The position numbers and the translations under genes were made by a program. Positions 5,103-5,151 of a stretch of DNA of 5,151 nucleotides are shown here, in pieces (the stretch's first letter is position 1; each line of letters starts with the position of its first letter). The DNA lies in NCBI GenBank assembly GCA_021793035.1, contig JAJYTM010000043.1:1-5151 (forward strand), read 5' to 3'. This DNA comes from Microcaldota archaeon. GTDB taxonomy: Archaea > Micrarchaeota > Micrarchaeia > Micrarchaeales > Micrarchaeaceae. The notes beneath the pieces are model-generated. The model was not told where the DNA came from and did not search any database. It saw only the letters and a list, made by a program, of their open reading frames with translations.

Positions 5103-5151
5103 GCCCTGGTAGCTCAGTGGTAGAGCGCCTGTCTTGTAAGTAAACTTCTTA
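5103..5151 (+). tRNA. tRNA-Thr(UGU), 5' part, apparently interrupted by an intron and cut by the window edge
   Basis: The 5' half folds as a tRNA. The acceptor strand GCCCTGG is at 5103-5109, followed by T8 and A9, then D-stem GCTC (5112-5115) pairing with GAGC (5123-5126) around a loop with GG, and anticodon stem strand CCTGT (5128-5132). The loop CTTGTAA (5133-5139) carries anticodon TGT (5135-5137), which reads ACA threonine codons. A continuous tRNA would next show ACAGG, but the sequence is GTAAAC. The break lies where archaeal introns usually sit, after position 37 (5138), so exon 1 is most likely 5103-5138 and 5139 onward is intron. The 3' half is beyond the window. A split (trans-spliced) half or a degraded gene are less likely alternatives. 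Confidence 0.8.

Overview
The window looks archaeal. Its genes for a ribosomal protein L40e and an archaeal/eukaryotic-type tryptophanyl-tRNA synthetase have no bacterial counterpart of this form. TATA-like boxes lie about 30 bases ahead of several starts, one gene has a GGTGAT ribosome site, isoleucine ATA and arginine AGG codons dominate, and the tRNA at the right edge appears to be interrupted at the classic archaeal intron position. The compact layout, short intergenic gaps and overlapping genes would fit a small-genome lineage of the DPANN type (for example Micrarchaeota), but that placement is inference and needs a protein phylogeny.

Left part (1-1166): the 5' end of rpl40e runs leftward off the window. 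It is divergent from speD, a small pyruvoyl-dependent S-adenosylmethionine decarboxylase-family enzyme. The AT-rich 186-base region between them (87-272) holds candidate TATA boxes and a perfect 10-bp inverted repeat. speD is followed by a short gap with its own promoter-like sequence, then by a small 2Fe-2S CDGSH-type protein with a strong ribosome site. That gene ends at a 32-base all-pyrimidine tract, probably a terminator.

Middle part (1167-3847): trpS, apparently near-leaderless, is followed after 2 bases (or overlapped, if a GTG start is used) by a 14-helix flippase of the Wzx/MATE-like polysaccharide export superfamily. The two are probably co-transcribed. The flippase converges tail to tail with an FkbM-family methyltransferase on the minus strand, and the two coding regions overlap by 42 bases. 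Flippase plus methyltransferase suggests a surface-glycan or lipid-linked sugar theme.

Right part (4907-5151): a TATA-like element around 4965-4974 is placed to serve the methyltransferase leftward and, possibly, a doubtful 32-codon ORF rightward. A tRNA-Thr(UGU) begins at 5103. Its sequence stops matching a normal anticodon stem just after the anticodon, which indicates an intron (or a split tRNA half) cut off by the window edge.

I found no CRISPR array, insertion sequence, toxin-antitoxin pair or obvious novel defence system. The main items for follow-up are the interrupted tRNA, the palindrome between rpl40e and speD, the pyrimidine tract and the uncertain SpeD substrate.
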